Shown one piece after another: positions 4,765 through 13,389 of a DNA stretch of 41,218 bases. The notes under the pieces were generated by a model that was not told where the DNA came from, did not search any database, and saw only the letters and a program-made list of their open reading frames with translations. Position 1 is the first letter of the stretch. The number at the start of each line of letters is the position of its first letter. A program made the translations under genes and the position numbers. This stretch comes from a virus, in the IMG/VR virus record IMGVR_UViG_3300035698_000220, positions 1 to 41,218 of that record; one strand, written 5' to 3'.

Positions 4765-6317
4765 TGTCCTTACCCCTAGATGACAGGCACCTCCAGATCA
4801 AGGAAGCTGCTGAGGCAGACCTAGTCACATTCATCAAGCTTATAGCCCCCAAGACTATCTTAGGATCCATCCATGAAGTACTCCTCCGTAGATGGACTAG
4901 GGAGGGCCACAAGAGCCATCAGCTAGGCCTCCTACCCCGTGACCACCAAAAGTCCAGGATGGTAGCTTACAGGGTCGCTCAGAGGATCACAGTGGACCCC
5001 TCAGTCCGTATCCTATACATCTCCTCCACAGCTAACCTCGCTGAGAAACAATTAAAGTTTATCAAGGATATCCTGACCTCTGACATCTACAGACGTTATT
5101 GGCCTGATATGATCTTTAAAGAAGAGGGTAAGAGGGAGAAGTGGACTAACTCTGAGATCTCAGTAGATCACCCCCTGAGGAAAGAAGAGGGAGTCAGAGA
5201 TCCAACTGTATTCACAGGTGGCCTGACCACCAGCCTTACAGGGATGCATTGTGACGTATCAGTCCTGGATGATGTTGTTGTTATTGAGAATGCATATACA
5301 CAGGAGGGGAGGAACAAGGTCAGGTCCCAGTATTCCCTCCTGGCATCTATTGAGGGTGCTGAGGCTGAACAGTGGGTGGTAGGTACAAGGTATCACCCTA
5401 AAGACCTCTACTCAGATCTTATCTCTATGGAAGCAGAAGTTTATAATGATGAAGGTGATGTCATACATAAAGAACCAGTGTATGAACTATTTGAGAGGGC
5501 TGTTGAGGACCGTGGAGATGGCACTGGAGAATTCCTCTGGCCTCGTCAGTCTAGGGGTGATGGCAAGTACTTCGGGTTCGACAGAGCTATCCTGGCTAAG
5601 AAAAGAGCACAGTACCTTGACAAGACACAGTTCAGAGCACAGTACTACAACGACCCCAACGATCCAGATGGACAAAGAGTAAACCCAGACTTATTTCAGT
5701 ACTATGATAAAAAGTACTTGACAAGGGACAGTGGTCTGTGGTATTATAAGGATAGAAGGTTAAATGTATTTGCCTCTATTGACTTTGCCTATTCACTATC
5801 TAAGAAGGCAGACTATACAGCAATTGTTGTTATTGGTATTGACTCCGATCATAACATCTACATCTTAGACATCTCCAGGTTTAAGGTTGAGAAGATCAGA
5901 GAGTACTTCGAAGAGATCATGAGGCTCCATGTTAAGTGGGACTTCAGGAAGTTAAGAGCAGAGGTTACAGCGGCTCAGTCAGCTATTGTGAAAGAACTTA
6001 AGACGGAGTATATAAAGAAACATGGTCTCGCCCTATCTATTGAGGATCACCGTCCAACCAGACACTCAGGAGCTAAAGAAGAAAGAATTGCCGCCGTGCT
6101 TGAACCCAGGTACGAGAATTATACCATGTGGCACTACGAAGGTGGTAACTGTCAAATCCTTGAAGAAGAATTAATGTTGGAACATCCTGCACATGATGAC
6201 GTTAAAGATGCCTTGGCTGCTGTGGTAGAGACCGCTGTGGCCCCCTCATCTGTCAAGAGACAGCATAGGAATGTGGTCAGCATTCAAACCCATTCCAGAT
6301 TCGGAGGTGTCCGCTAG
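4764..6317 (+). CDS. terL: Terminase large subunit (packaging ATPase/nuclease), 517 aa
   Basis: Packages DNA into proheads using ATP and cuts the concatemer. The N-terminal ATPase has a deviant Walker A of the podovirus type (LPRDHQKS, residues 57-64), hydrophobic strand plus Walker B (VSVLDD, 165-170), and a coupling motif region with YISSTA (85-90). The C-terminal RNase H-like nuclease begins with FASIDFAYSLSKKADYTAIV (336-355), where D340 and probably D350 are metal ligands, and ends with HDDVKDALAAVVE. Length is normal for DNA maturase B-like terminases. The start overlaps the small-subunit stop (TAATG). Confidence 0.93.
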   Translation: MSLPLDDRHLQIKEAAEADLVTFIKLIAPKTILGSIHEVLLRRWTREGHKSHQLGLLPRDHQKSRMVAYRVAQRITVDPSVRILYISSTANLAEKQLKFIKDILTSDIYRRYWPDMIFKEEGKREKWTNSEISVDHPLRKEEGVRDPTVFTGGLTTSLTGMHCDVSVLDDVVVIENAYTQEGRNKVRSQYSLLASIEGAEAEQWVVGTRYHPKDLYSDLISMEAEVYNDEGDVIHKEPVYELFERAVEDRGDGTGEFLWPRQSRGDGKYFGFDRAILAKKRAQYLDKTQFRAQYYNDPNDPDGQRVNPDLFQYYDKKYLTRDSGLWYYKDRRLNVFASIDFAYSLSKKADYTAIVVIGIDSDHNIYILDISRFKVEKIREYFEEIMRLHVKWDFRKLRAEVTAAQSAIVKELKTEYIKKHGLALSIEDHRPTRHSGAKEERIAAVLEPRYENYTMWHYEGGNCQILEEELMLEHPAHDDVKDALAAVVETAVAPSSVKRQHRNVVSIQTHSRFGGVR

Positions 6318-8087
6318 ATGGCAGGTAGAACCTTAGACCTTTCAGATGTTATCCTTACTGAGCCGTTGGCTAATCAGATTGGTCAACAGTACACGATCTG
6401 GGAACAGGATAGATCTAAACAGCAAGCTGGGTGGCGTGAACTCAGGAACTATATCTTTGCCACTGATACCACTACCACCACAAACGCTACCCTCCCCTGG
6501 AAGAACTCAACAACCCTCCCTAAGCTTTGTCAGATCAGAGACAACTTACATGCCAACTATATGGCTGCCCTCTTCCCCAACGATAACTGGATGAAGTGGC
6601 TAGGCTCTGATAAGGATGCAGAGACCCAGGAGAAGAAGTCTACCATCGAGTCCTATATGGAGAACAAGACCAGGATGGGTGGTTTCATTACTATCATGTC
6701 TCAGCTTGTCTTAGACTATATTGACTATGGTAATGTCTTTGCAACCACAGAGTACGTTGATGAATCTATCAAAGATGAAGCTACTGGGGAAGTTATCCCA
6801 GGCTTCTTAGGCCCACGCCCAGTTAGGATCTCCCCCAATGACATCGTCTTTAATCCACTTGCTTCCTCTTTTGAGAAAGCCCCAAAGATTATCCGAACTG
6901 TTAAGAGCGTGGGTGAACTTAAAGCTGACATCCAAGACCACCTAGATCAAGGCTACTTGGAAGAGGCTCTTACCCTAGCCCTAGAGAATAGAACTAAGAT
7001 TACTTCCCTGACCTCTGGAGATTCAGTTAAAGCTGAGGCTTTCATGATTGATGGCTTTGGTACTGCACTGGAGTATTACTCCTCAGACTTTATTGAGATC
7101 CTTGAGTTCCATGGAGACCTCTATGACAGAGAGACAGGGGACTTCTTCAAGAACCACATCATCACAGTTGTAGACAGAACCCATGTTATTAGAAAGGTAC
7201 CTAACCCCTCATGGAAGGTTGGTTCTGGTATCAGACATACTGGATGGAGACAACGCCCTGACAACCTTTACTCAATGGGTCCTCTGGAAAACCTTGTTGG
7301 TATTCAATACCGCATTGACCATCTTGAGAATCTGAAGGCAGACGTTTTTGATATGGTGGCTTACCCAGTTCTGAAGATCAGGGGTGAGGTAGAGGACTTT
7401 GACTACGGACCTAACGAGAGAATCTATACAAGTGACGAGGGTGATGTGACCTTTATGCACCCAGATGTAACTGCACTGAATGCTGACATCCAGATCCAGG
7501 TCCTTGAGAATAGGATGGAAGAGTATGCTGGTGCTCCTAAGCAAGCCATGGGTATCAGAACCCCAGGTGAGAAGACTGCCTTTGAAGTACAAACTTTAGA
7601 GAACGCAGCAGGTAGGATCTTTCAGAATAAGACTTCATACTTTGAAGAGACCTTCGTAGAGAAGATCTTGAATGATATGTTGGAAGTCTCCCGTAGACAG
7701 ATGAATCAGGCAGACCTTATCAGGGTCATGGATGATGAGATGGATGTTGCACTCTTTGAGAAGATTACCAAAGAAGACTTAACAGCCAATGGTAAGCTCC
7801 GTCCTATGGGGGCCAGACACTTTGCCAAGCAAGCCCAGATGTTCCAGAACCTTAATGGGTTTGCCAACTCAGCCATGGGGCAGGACCCAGCAATCAACGC
7901 ACACATCTCAGGTATTGGCATTGCCAAGGCTGTTGAAGAGTTGTTAGGCTTTGAGAAGTTTGGATTGGTTGAAAAGAACATCAGAGTAACTGAACAGGCT
8001 GAGACACAGAGGTCTATTAATTCTAACCAAGAGCAGCTCCTTCAGGAGAAGGCTACTATGGAAGGTCTTAATGACGGCACTCTCTAG
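6318..8087 (+). CDS. Portal (head-tail connector) protein, 589 aa
   Basis: Starts directly after the terL stop and is followed by the scaffold and capsid genes, the fixed portal position. The sequence shows the features of podovirus portals: an N-terminal region with WRELRNYIFATDT (about 40-52), LHANYMAALFPNDNWMKW (76-93) and a mid region, GPLENLVGIQYRIDHLENLK. A C-terminal helical crown follows, with GEKTAFEVQTLENAAGRIFQ. It forms the ring at one head vertex that DNA passes through. Arg codons are mainly AGA/AGG, in contrast to the capsid gene. Confidence 0.92.
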   Translation: MAGRTLDLSDVILTEPLANQIGQQYTIWEQDRSKQQAGWRELRNYIFATDTTTTTNATLPWKNSTTLPKLCQIRDNLHANYMAALFPNDNWMKWLGSDKDAETQEKKSTIESYMENKTRMGGFITIMSQLVLDYIDYGNVFATTEYVDESIKDEATGEVIPGFLGPRPVRISPNDIVFNPLASSFEKAPKIIRTVKSVGELKADIQDHLDQGYLEEALTLALENRTKITSLTSGDSVKAEAFMIDGFGTALEYYSSDFIEILEFHGDLYDRETGDFFKNHIITVVDRTHVIRKVPNPSWKVGSGIRHTGWRQRPDNLYSMGPLENLVGIQYRIDHLENLKADVFDMVAYPVLKIRGEVEDFDYGPNERIYTSDEGDVTFMHPDVTALNADIQIQVLENRMEEYAGAPKQAMGIRTPGEKTAFEVQTLENAAGRIFQNKTSYFEETFVEKILNDMLEVSRRQMNQADLIRVMDDEMDVALFEKITKEDLTANGKLRPMGARHFAKQAQMFQNLNGFANSAMGQDPAINAHISGIGIAKAVEELLGFEKFGLVEKNIRVTEQAETQRSINSNQEQLLQEKATMEGLNDGTL

Positions 8088-8349
8088 ACCAAAAGGATTA
8101 TCCACCAAGTGGACTGCACACTTAAAGTCTACTGAGGAGAAAGAGAAATTAATCAAGTACATCTATGGTTCCATTGGGGTCTTAGATGTACTGAAGAAGA
8201 TCGTAGATAAGAAGGCAGCTGAGCAACTGAAGAGTTCAACTACTGACTATGATCAGCCCTCATGGGCATACCGTCAGGCTGACAAGGCCGGGTATCTCAG
8301 GGCACTTAACGAGGTGACCAACCTCATCAACTTGGAGAACAACGAATGA
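8071..8349 (+). CDS. Hypothetical protein between portal and scaffold, 92 aa
   Basis: Overlaps the portal gene by 17 nt and the scaffold gene by 4 nt (ATGA), so it is translated from the same message. The product is helical and Lys-rich at first (TEEKEKLIKYIYGSIGVLDV), then AYRQADKAGYLRALNEVTNL. A small gene at this place is common in podoviruses, but its role is not known to me. It may be an assembly or virion-associated factor. Confidence 0.8.
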   Translation: MTALSRPKGLSTKWTAHLKSTEEKEKLIKYIYGSIGVLDVLKKIVDKKAAEQLKSSTTDYDQPSWAYRQADKAGYLRALNEVTNLINLENNE

Positions 8350-9056
8350 CCGTATTCGATGATAAGAACGAACAACCTGTTATTACACCTGACCCAGCTG
8401 CACCTCTTGAGAACTTAGTTGGTGAAGGTAAGAAGTTTGCAACAGTCGAAGACTTAGCAAAGGGTAAAGAAGAATCTGATAAGTTCATTGAGCAGCTTAA
8501 AGGTGAAGTCAATGGACTTAGAGAAGATCTAGATAAACGCCTAACTTCTGAGCAGGTACTGGAAGAGATCAATCGGCGGGCAGCTGAAGCCCCACGAAAT
8601 GAGGAGAACACCAGTTCTCAGACTAGTGTAGAGGATATCTCGGAAGTCGTTAGAAAGGTACTCACTGGAGAGAAGGACAAGGAAACCACCGAGTCCAATG
8701 TAGCCACAGCCAATAACAAAATGGTTGAGATCTATGGAGCAGACAAAGCCTCAGAGATGGTTACTCAGAAAGCCAGTGAATTGGGAGTTGGAGTAGACTT
8801 CCTGAAAGACGCTGCAGCTAAGAGTCCTGATGCGTTCTTTAAACTCTTGGGAGTAGATGCTAAAGCTACCCCTATTCCTGCTGCCCAATCGGGTGGTGAA
8901 AACACGGAAGGTCTTCATAATAAGGGACCAGAGATTAAAGCAGGTACGATGGAAGCTTATTCTGCTATGAGAAAAAGTGATCCTAAGCAGTATTGGTCTC
9001 CTAAGACTCAGAGAGAAATGTTTGAGTTGAAGAAGACTGAACTTAATAATAGCTAA
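8346..9056 (+). CDS. Scaffolding protein, 236 aa
   Basis: The gene precedes the major capsid gene, and the product has the typical composition. It is acidic, has no Cys or Trp in its coiled-coil part, and has a long predicted helix from about residue 30 to 85 (KGKEESDKFIEQLKGEVNGL, then DLDKRLTSEQVLEEINRRA). The C-terminal part (MRKSDPKQYWSPKTQREMFE) is charged and is where scaffolds usually bind coat protein. It guides prohead assembly and is then lost. No protease is visible nearby. Confidence 0.85.
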   Translation: MTVFDDKNEQPVITPDPAAPLENLVGEGKKFATVEDLAKGKEESDKFIEQLKGEVNGLREDLDKRLTSEQVLEEINRRAAEAPRNEENTSSQTSVEDISEVVRKVLTGEKDKETTESNVATANNKMVEIYGADKASEMVTQKASELGVGVDFLKDAAAKSPDAFFKLLGVDAKATPIPAAQSGGENTEGLHNKGPEIKAGTMEAYSAMRKSDPKQYWSPKTQREMFELKKTELNNS

Positions 9057-9073
9057 CATAAAGGAAATTAAAT

Positions 9074-10021
9074 ATGGCTATGCACACTGGTAACTCTGAC
9101 CATCTGATTCGTTCTGAACTATGGTCTTCGCAACTTAAAGAAACTTTGAAGGATGAACTTCAAGGTACGAACTACGTCAATTGGCTGAATGAATTCCCCG
9201 ATGGTAATACGTTTACTATCCCTTCCATCGGTGATGCATTGGCGGATGACTATACCGAGAATGATGCTGTTAAGTATCGTGCTCTTGACGCTGGCGAGTT
9301 CCAGTTCTCGATCACCGAGTATCTGTCTTCGGCTAACTACATCACGAATAAGAATAAGCAAGATGGTTTCTATATGGACCAACTGGCTGCTTCCTTCGTG
9401 CCTAAGCAGAACCGTGCTATCATGGAACGTGTTGAAGCTGATGTCTTGGGTCTTCAATCCCAGCAGACTGCTTCTAACGGCAACCTGATCAATGGTGCAA
9501 AGCATCGCTATGTTGCTACTGGTACTGACGAGGTCATTGCTTTGAAAGACTTCGCCCGTGCCAGACATGCTCTGAAGGTGGCTAACGTCCCTGATCAGAA
9601 CTTGGTTGCTATTGTCGATCCTTCTGTTGAGTATACCTTGAATACATTGTCGAACTTGACTAATGTTTCGAACAACCCACGTTGGGAAGGTATTGTTGCT
9701 GACGGTATTGCAACTGGTATGAGCTTTGTTAAGAACGTCTATGGCTTCGACGTCTACGTCTCTAACAACTTGGCTGATGCTAATGAGCAGATTGACAGCG
9801 CTGGTGCCACTACGGCAGCTGGTAAAGCTAACCTGTTCTTCTCTGCTGCTTCGGATGTTCTGCCCTTCGTTGGTGCATGGCGTCAGATGCCTCAGGTAGA
9901 TTCGGATTATAACAAGGACTTGCAGCGTGATGAGTATGTGACCACCGCTCGTTATGGTGTCAAGCTCTATCGCCCAGAGAACCTCGTTTGTGTTCTTTCC
10001 GATAATGATAAAGTTGAATAA
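9074..10021 (+). CDS. Major capsid protein, 315 aa
   Basis: Follows the scaffold gene with its own ribosome-binding site (AAAGGA). Length and order fit an HK97-fold coat protein of podoviruses. An N-terminal arm is followed by YVNWLNEFPDGNTFTIPSIG, a central domain (SLANYI-like SSANYITNKNKQDGF; EADVLGLQSQQTASN) and an A-domain end, GAWRQMPQVDSDYNKD. Codon use differs sharply from the rest of the window. Of 12 arginines, 9 are CGT, 2 CGC and only 1 AGA, and TCG serine codons are frequent. This fits selection for high expression in the host. Confidence 0.9.
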   Translation: MAMHTGNSDHLIRSELWSSQLKETLKDELQGTNYVNWLNEFPDGNTFTIPSIGDALADDYTENDAVKYRALDAGEFQFSITEYLSSANYITNKNKQDGFYMDQLAASFVPKQNRAIMERVEADVLGLQSQQTASNGNLINGAKHRYVATGTDEVIALKDFARARHALKVANVPDQNLVAIVDPSVEYTLNTLSNLTNVSNNPRWEGIVADGIATGMSFVKNVYGFDVYVSNNLADANEQIDSAGATTAAGKANLFFSAASDVLPFVGAWRQMPQVDSDYNKDLQRDEYVTTARYGVKLYRPENLVCVLSDNDKVE

Positions 10022-10035
10022 GGGAGTAAAGAGAT

Positions 10036-10548
10036 ATGTCTGCTTGGACTAATGGTGTAAACGACGATGGCCTACAGGTGAAGTTTGGTTTGGATAAATC
10101 CGCCAATGCTCCTCATGGTGAACTAGAAACTGATGGTGACTTGAGAGAAATCATTGTCACTATCACAGATGCTACGCTGATTCCAGCTACGGCTTCTTCG
10201 ACTCTTATCACACAAGAGATTGCTATCCCCTCAGGTGCTCGTATTGAGTCCTGTGATCTCTACGTGAGTACGGCCTTTACCTCTGCAGGTGCTGCTACCC
10301 TTGAAGTTGGCTTGTTCAACGACGATGGTGATGGTACCTTCACGGTATCGGATGCAGATGGTTTGATTAAGTCTGCTGATCACGCCTTGGCAGCTTTGGT
10401 TGTTGATGCTAAACTTGCAGGTGCTGGTGCTGTTGTTGGTACCACGATCACAGGTACAGCTGGTAGACCCCAGTTTGTTTCCTTTGGTTACGGTACCGCA
10501 GCCTACACGGCAGGTGCTGGTGAGTTGGTTATCAAGTATCGTGTCTGA
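10036..10548 (+). CDS. Head-associated structural protein (decoration candidate), 170 aa
   Basis: Starts 14 nt after the capsid stop with an AGGGAGT ribosome-binding site. It is rich in Ala, Gly, Thr and Val, with alternating beta strands and a repeat-like DAKLAGAGAVVGTTITGTAG stretch. It has few charged residues beyond the N-terminal part. It sits before the stem-loop at 10555-10596 and would be made at capsid-like levels. Position and composition suggest a capsid decoration or stabilising protein; no named family is recognised. Confidence 0.7.
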   Translation: MSAWTNGVNDDGLQVKFGLDKSANAPHGELETDGDLREIIVTITDATLIPATASSTLITQEIAIPSGARIESCDLYVSTAFTSAGAATLEVGLFNDDGDGTFTVSDADGLIKSADHALAALVVDAKLAGAGAVVGTTITGTAGRPQFVSFGYGTAAYTAGAGELVIKYRV

Positions 10549-10554
10549 TAACTA

Positions 10555-10596
10555 CTAAGTCTGGGGAGGTCCTTCATAGGGCTTCCCCGTTCTTAG
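10555..10596 (+). terminator. Strong stem-loop after the capsid genes, probable (partial) terminator
   Basis: A 10-bp GC-rich stem (GGGGAGGTCC 10563-10572, GGGCTTCCCC 10579-10588, two wobble pairs, 6-nt loop) sits inside a further outer pair, CTAAG (10555-10559) and CTTAG (10592-10596). Only a short T-rich stretch follows, so it may terminate incompletely or act as a 3' mRNA stabiliser. This would set capsid transcripts above the tail genes downstream. Confidence 0.6.
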
Positions 10597-10632
10597 GTGT
10601 TATCTAGGAATAATTAAACTGGGGTAAATAAT

Positions 10633-11139
10633 ATGGCTGATGTGGAACATAAGAACTTAACAGGGGCTTCACTACATGAGCCTAAAGGTGCAGCTGCTGC
10701 CACAGCTGATAAGATCTACGTAGCTGATGGAGCTGGTTCAGGTACTTGGGAGAAGATCACAGCAGACTCTATTGATACCAACTCTATTAAGAATGTAAAT
10801 GAAGTCTCATTAGAATTTGTTATTGATGATCTAAGTTCAGCTGCTTCTCACTTTCTTGTACTCCCATGGGCTGGTGATATAACAAAGATCTATTCAGTGA
10901 CTGATACCTCTATTGCCACCACCGATACTACACTGACTTCTAAGATTGGGGGGGTGGCTATAACAGGTGGTGTTATTACTATTGCCTTCTCAGGCTCAGC
11001 TGCTGGTGATGTTGATTCATGTACACCCTCAGCTTTGAATACAGTGACAGAGGGACAGGCCCTTGAGATTGTCTGTGGTGGTGAGACCAACACTTCAGGA
11101 GCACATGCCCACTTAACTGTTGTTATGGATATTTCATAA
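10633..11139 (+). CDS. Head- or fibre-associated structural protein, 168 aa
   Basis: The N-terminus (MADVEHKNLTGASLHEPKGA) and the following ATADKIYVADGAGSGTWEKI are typical of small virion proteins of marine podoviruses that attach to heads or fibres. The rest is a beta-rich domain with many Thr, Ser and Gly residues and ends HAHLTVVMDIS. The ribosome-binding region is GGGGTAAATAAT. The stop overlaps the next start (TAATG). Exact role not recognised; head fibre or decoration is the best guess from context. Confidence 0.7.
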   Translation: MADVEHKNLTGASLHEPKGAAAATADKIYVADGAGSGTWEKITADSIDTNSIKNVNEVSLEFVIDDLSSAASHFLVLPWAGDITKIYSVTDTSIATTDTTLTSKIGGVAITGGVITIAFSGSAAGDVDSCTPSALNTVTEGQALEIVCGGETNTSGAHAHLTVVMDIS

Positions 11140-11360
11140 TGGATGACAGAGATATCCTCCTGGCTGTTGGTGAACTCAAAGGATCTCATGAGGCCATTGC
11201 TGATAGTCTGAATAGATTCGCCAAAGTAATTGATAAGGTGGATACCCGCCTATCTGATGTTGAAAAGAAACAGGCTAAGTTTGCTGGCTATGCTGCTGGC
11301 GCTGGTGCAGCTGGTGGTGCCTTGATTGTAACAATGGCTAAGAAGATAGGACTTACCTAA
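11139..11360 (+). CDS. Small coiled-coil plus membrane protein, holin-like candidate, 73 aa
   Basis: Residues 5-46 form an amphipathic, probably coiled-coil helix (VGELKGSHEAIADSLNRFAK, DKVDTRLSDVEKKQ). A small-residue hydrophobic helix follows at about 48-66 (FAGYAAGAGAAGGALIVTMA) with a KK tail. One soluble helix plus one membrane helix is the pattern of XhlA-like lysis proteins and some holins. A second, better holin candidate is at 25449. Its place within the virion genes leaves a structural role possible. It overlaps the upstream stop (TAATG). Confidence 0.6.
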   Translation: MDDRDILLAVGELKGSHEAIADSLNRFAKVIDKVDTRLSDVEKKQAKFAGYAAGAGAAGGALIVTMAKKIGLT

Positions 11361-11361
11361 T

Positions 11362-12537
11362 ATGGCTAAACTTACACTGACTGACCTGACACAGCTAAGT
11401 TCTAATGAGACCTCTGCTGTCAATGCTATCAACAATAACAACGCTGCTACTGAGGCGGCTCTGGAGAATACCCTTAGCAGAGATGGGACTTCCCCTAACA
11501 CAATGGAAGCAGACATTGACCTTAACTCTAACAAGGTAATCAATGTTGCTGACCCAACCAACAACCAAGATGCTGTTACTAAGAAGTATGGTGATGATAA
11601 CTATGGTGGAGGTGCCCTCTCCGCCGCTGCTGCCTCTGCTGCTGCTGCCCTGGTATCAGAGACCAACGCTGGTACTTCAGAGACCAACGCAGGTACTTCA
11701 GAGACCAACTCAGCTACTTCAGAGTCTAATGCCTCCATCTCTGCCCTGGCTGCTCAGGCTGCCGCTGCCGGGATGAAATGGAAAGAGTCTGTCCTCTGTG
11801 CCACCACAGCAAACATCACCTTATCAGGAGAGCAGACCCTTGATGGTAAACTTACTTCTACGAGTAGAGTCTTGGTTAAGGCTAACACAGCACAAGATGA
11901 AAATGGTATCTACACGTCTGGGTCAGGGGACTGGGTAAGAACCTCTGATAGTGATACATGGGATAAGCTGGTCTCTGCTGTTGTCCCGGTTGAAGAGGGA
12001 TCTGTAGCTGCTGACACTATCTATATCTCAACCAATAACTCAGGGGGTACTCTTGAGACCACTGCTATTACCTGGACTCAGTACGGTGTCGGTGATCTCC
12101 TCAGTTCTAATGATCTGTCTGATCTGTCCTCAGCAGCTACTTCAAGGTCTAACCTAGGTGTTGCTATTGGTTCTGATGTACAGGCCTATGATGTGGACAC
12201 TGCTAAGTTGGATGTTGATCAGACCTTCACAGGCGACCAAACATTTGGCCCTATCACTGAAACACAAACCACTAAGGCTACATCGTTCACCCCCTCCATC
12301 ACGGCAGAGGGTACGGTCTACTCATGTAACGCCGCTATCACCATCACCATGCCTACGGCTACAGCAGGTAAATCCTTCACCATCATCCATGACGACGGCA
12401 CAGAGATTACCTGGGCAGGGACTATCCTCTGGCCCAGTGGTGTGGCTCCAACGGCTGCTGCTGCCATTGAGATTTATACTTTTGTGTCGGATGGAACTAA
12501 CTGGTACGGCTTCCTCGCAGGGACAGGATTTGCATAA
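11362..12537 (+). CDS. Tail fibre protein, 391 aa
   Basis: The N-terminal part contains the MEADIDLNSNKVINVADPTN pattern found in many podovirus fibres just before the shaft, followed by NQDAVTKKY. Then comes an Ala/Ser/Thr-rich repetitive shaft with three 7-residue repeats, ETNAGTS type (about 100-120). The C-terminal half has AAAAGMKWKESVLCATTANI, a motif common in phage fibres, and ends in a beta-rich receptor-side domain (WYGFLAGTGFA). It binds the host surface as a trimer by analogy. Its stop overlaps the next start (TAATGG). Confidence 0.85.
   Translation: MAKLTLTDLTQLSSNETSAVNAINNNNAATEAALENTLSRDGTSPNTMEADIDLNSNKVINVADPTNNQDAVTKKYGDDNYGGGALSAAAASAAAALVSETNAGTSETNAGTSETNSATSESNASISALAAQAAAAGMKWKESVLCATTANITLSGEQTLDGKLTSTSRVLVKANTAQDENGIYTSGSGDWVRTSDSDTWDKLVSAVVPVEEGSVAADTIYISTNNSGGTLETTAITWTQYGVGDLLSSNDLSDLSSAATSRSNLGVAIGSDVQAYDVDTAKLDVDQTFTGDQTFGPITETQTTKATSFTPSITAEGTVYSCNAAITITMPTATAGKSFTIIHDDGTEITWAGTILWPSGVAPTAAAAIEIYTFVSDGTNWYGFLAGTGFA
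11657..11719. repeat. Three 21-bp tandem repeats in the tail fibre shaft
   Basis: Units at 11657-11677, 11678-11698 and 11699-11719 read CAGAGACCAACGCTGGTACTT with few changes and encode the heptad SETNAGT. The first two differ at one base. Unit number can vary in frame. Confidence 0.9.
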
Positions 12538-13322
12538 TGGGGTGCATATCTCAAAAGATGCTGATGGCTGTTGCTGGTTCGCTGTCTGAATACACCATCG
12601 CCAACGCTGCCTTGTTCGATGGTGCAAACGGATACATGTCGCAATCGTTCTCTTCGCCTGGAAATGCAAAACTAACACGCTATAAATTCTTCCACCAACG
12701 GGAAATATTAGGTGCCGAACAATGCCTTTTATGTCCTTGGATTTCTGCAAATGAGTACGCCGAAATTACTTTTAGGTCTACTGACAAACTAGAAGTCGGT
12801 GTTGTCGTTGGCGGCGTGTGGGTTTGGCGCATCACAACAGATATGGTTTTTCGGGATGTTCGTTTTCAAGATATAGAAGTTATCATAGACACAGATCAGA
12901 CTGTTTATGCAAACGGTGTCGCGGTGCTTGTCAACGGTGTTGAAGTCGCTATTTCATCTGTAAGCGGTTTCCCTGCATCTGGGTACGATAATCTATGGAA
13001 TGAGGCCGGGAGCGTCACGCATTATATTGGTCGCCGGGGAAACGGTACAGCCGACCTTTACGGGTATCTCGCGTATTGCAACGCAGAAGATGGATCAATC
13101 ACTGGTGTGTCGGGTGAAGTTGACGCAGATACAGGTAACTGGAAAGCCAAGGCATATGATGGGTCGTACGGTACTAATGGGTGGGAACTACTGTATGAAA
13201 CCGCGGGCCTAAGTTCACTTGGCGCTGACCTTGGAACAGATACTTCGGGTGAAGGCAATCACTGGACTACATCGGCAAGCGGGCTTTCGCAGGTGACGAG
13301 TACCCCGACGAACCCAGAATAA
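12537..13322 (+). CDS. Lectin-like (LamG/concanavalin-type) tail-associated protein, 261 aa
   Basis: After a short N-terminal stretch the sequence has the hallmarks of laminin-G/ConA-like jelly rolls: FDGANGYMSQSFSSP (about 28-42), then FRSTDKLEVGVVVGGVWVWR, and DVEV-type strands (QDIEVIIDTDQTVYANGVAV). The end (SGEGNHWTTSASGLSQVTST) resembles C-termini of phage virion proteins with this fold. Likely binds a surface glycan. The start at 12537 overlaps the fibre stop (TAATGG); ATGs at 12558 and 12564 are alternatives. Base and codon use is more GC-rich and mixed than in neighbouring late genes, suggesting recent exchange. Confidence 0.7.
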   Translation: MGCISQKMLMAVAGSLSEYTIANAALFDGANGYMSQSFSSPGNAKLTRYKFFHQREILGAEQCLLCPWISANEYAEITFRSTDKLEVGVVVGGVWVWRITTDMVFRDVRFQDIEVIIDTDQTVYANGVAVLVNGVEVAISSVSGFPASGYDNLWNEAGSVTHYIGRRGNGTADLYGYLAYCNAEDGSITGVSGEVDADTGNWKAKAYDGSYGTNGWELLYETAGLSSLGADLGTDTSGEGNHWTTSASGLSQVTSTPTNPE

Positions 13323-13389
13323 TGCCAACAGGCGCAAGCAACGCAGCAGAAAGTCCAGGACGCTAAACAACTAAGGAGTAACTATTAAG

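Noticed and set aside
5718-5747. TTGACA-N18-TATTAT inside terL
   Set aside because: Suboptimal spacing and -10, and explained by coding for YLTRDSGLWYY; no gene boundary nearby.
11139-11360. Firm call as the holin of the phage
   Set aside because: One membrane helix plus coiled coil fits, but the 25449 gene is the better holin and this one lies among structural genes; kept as candidate only.
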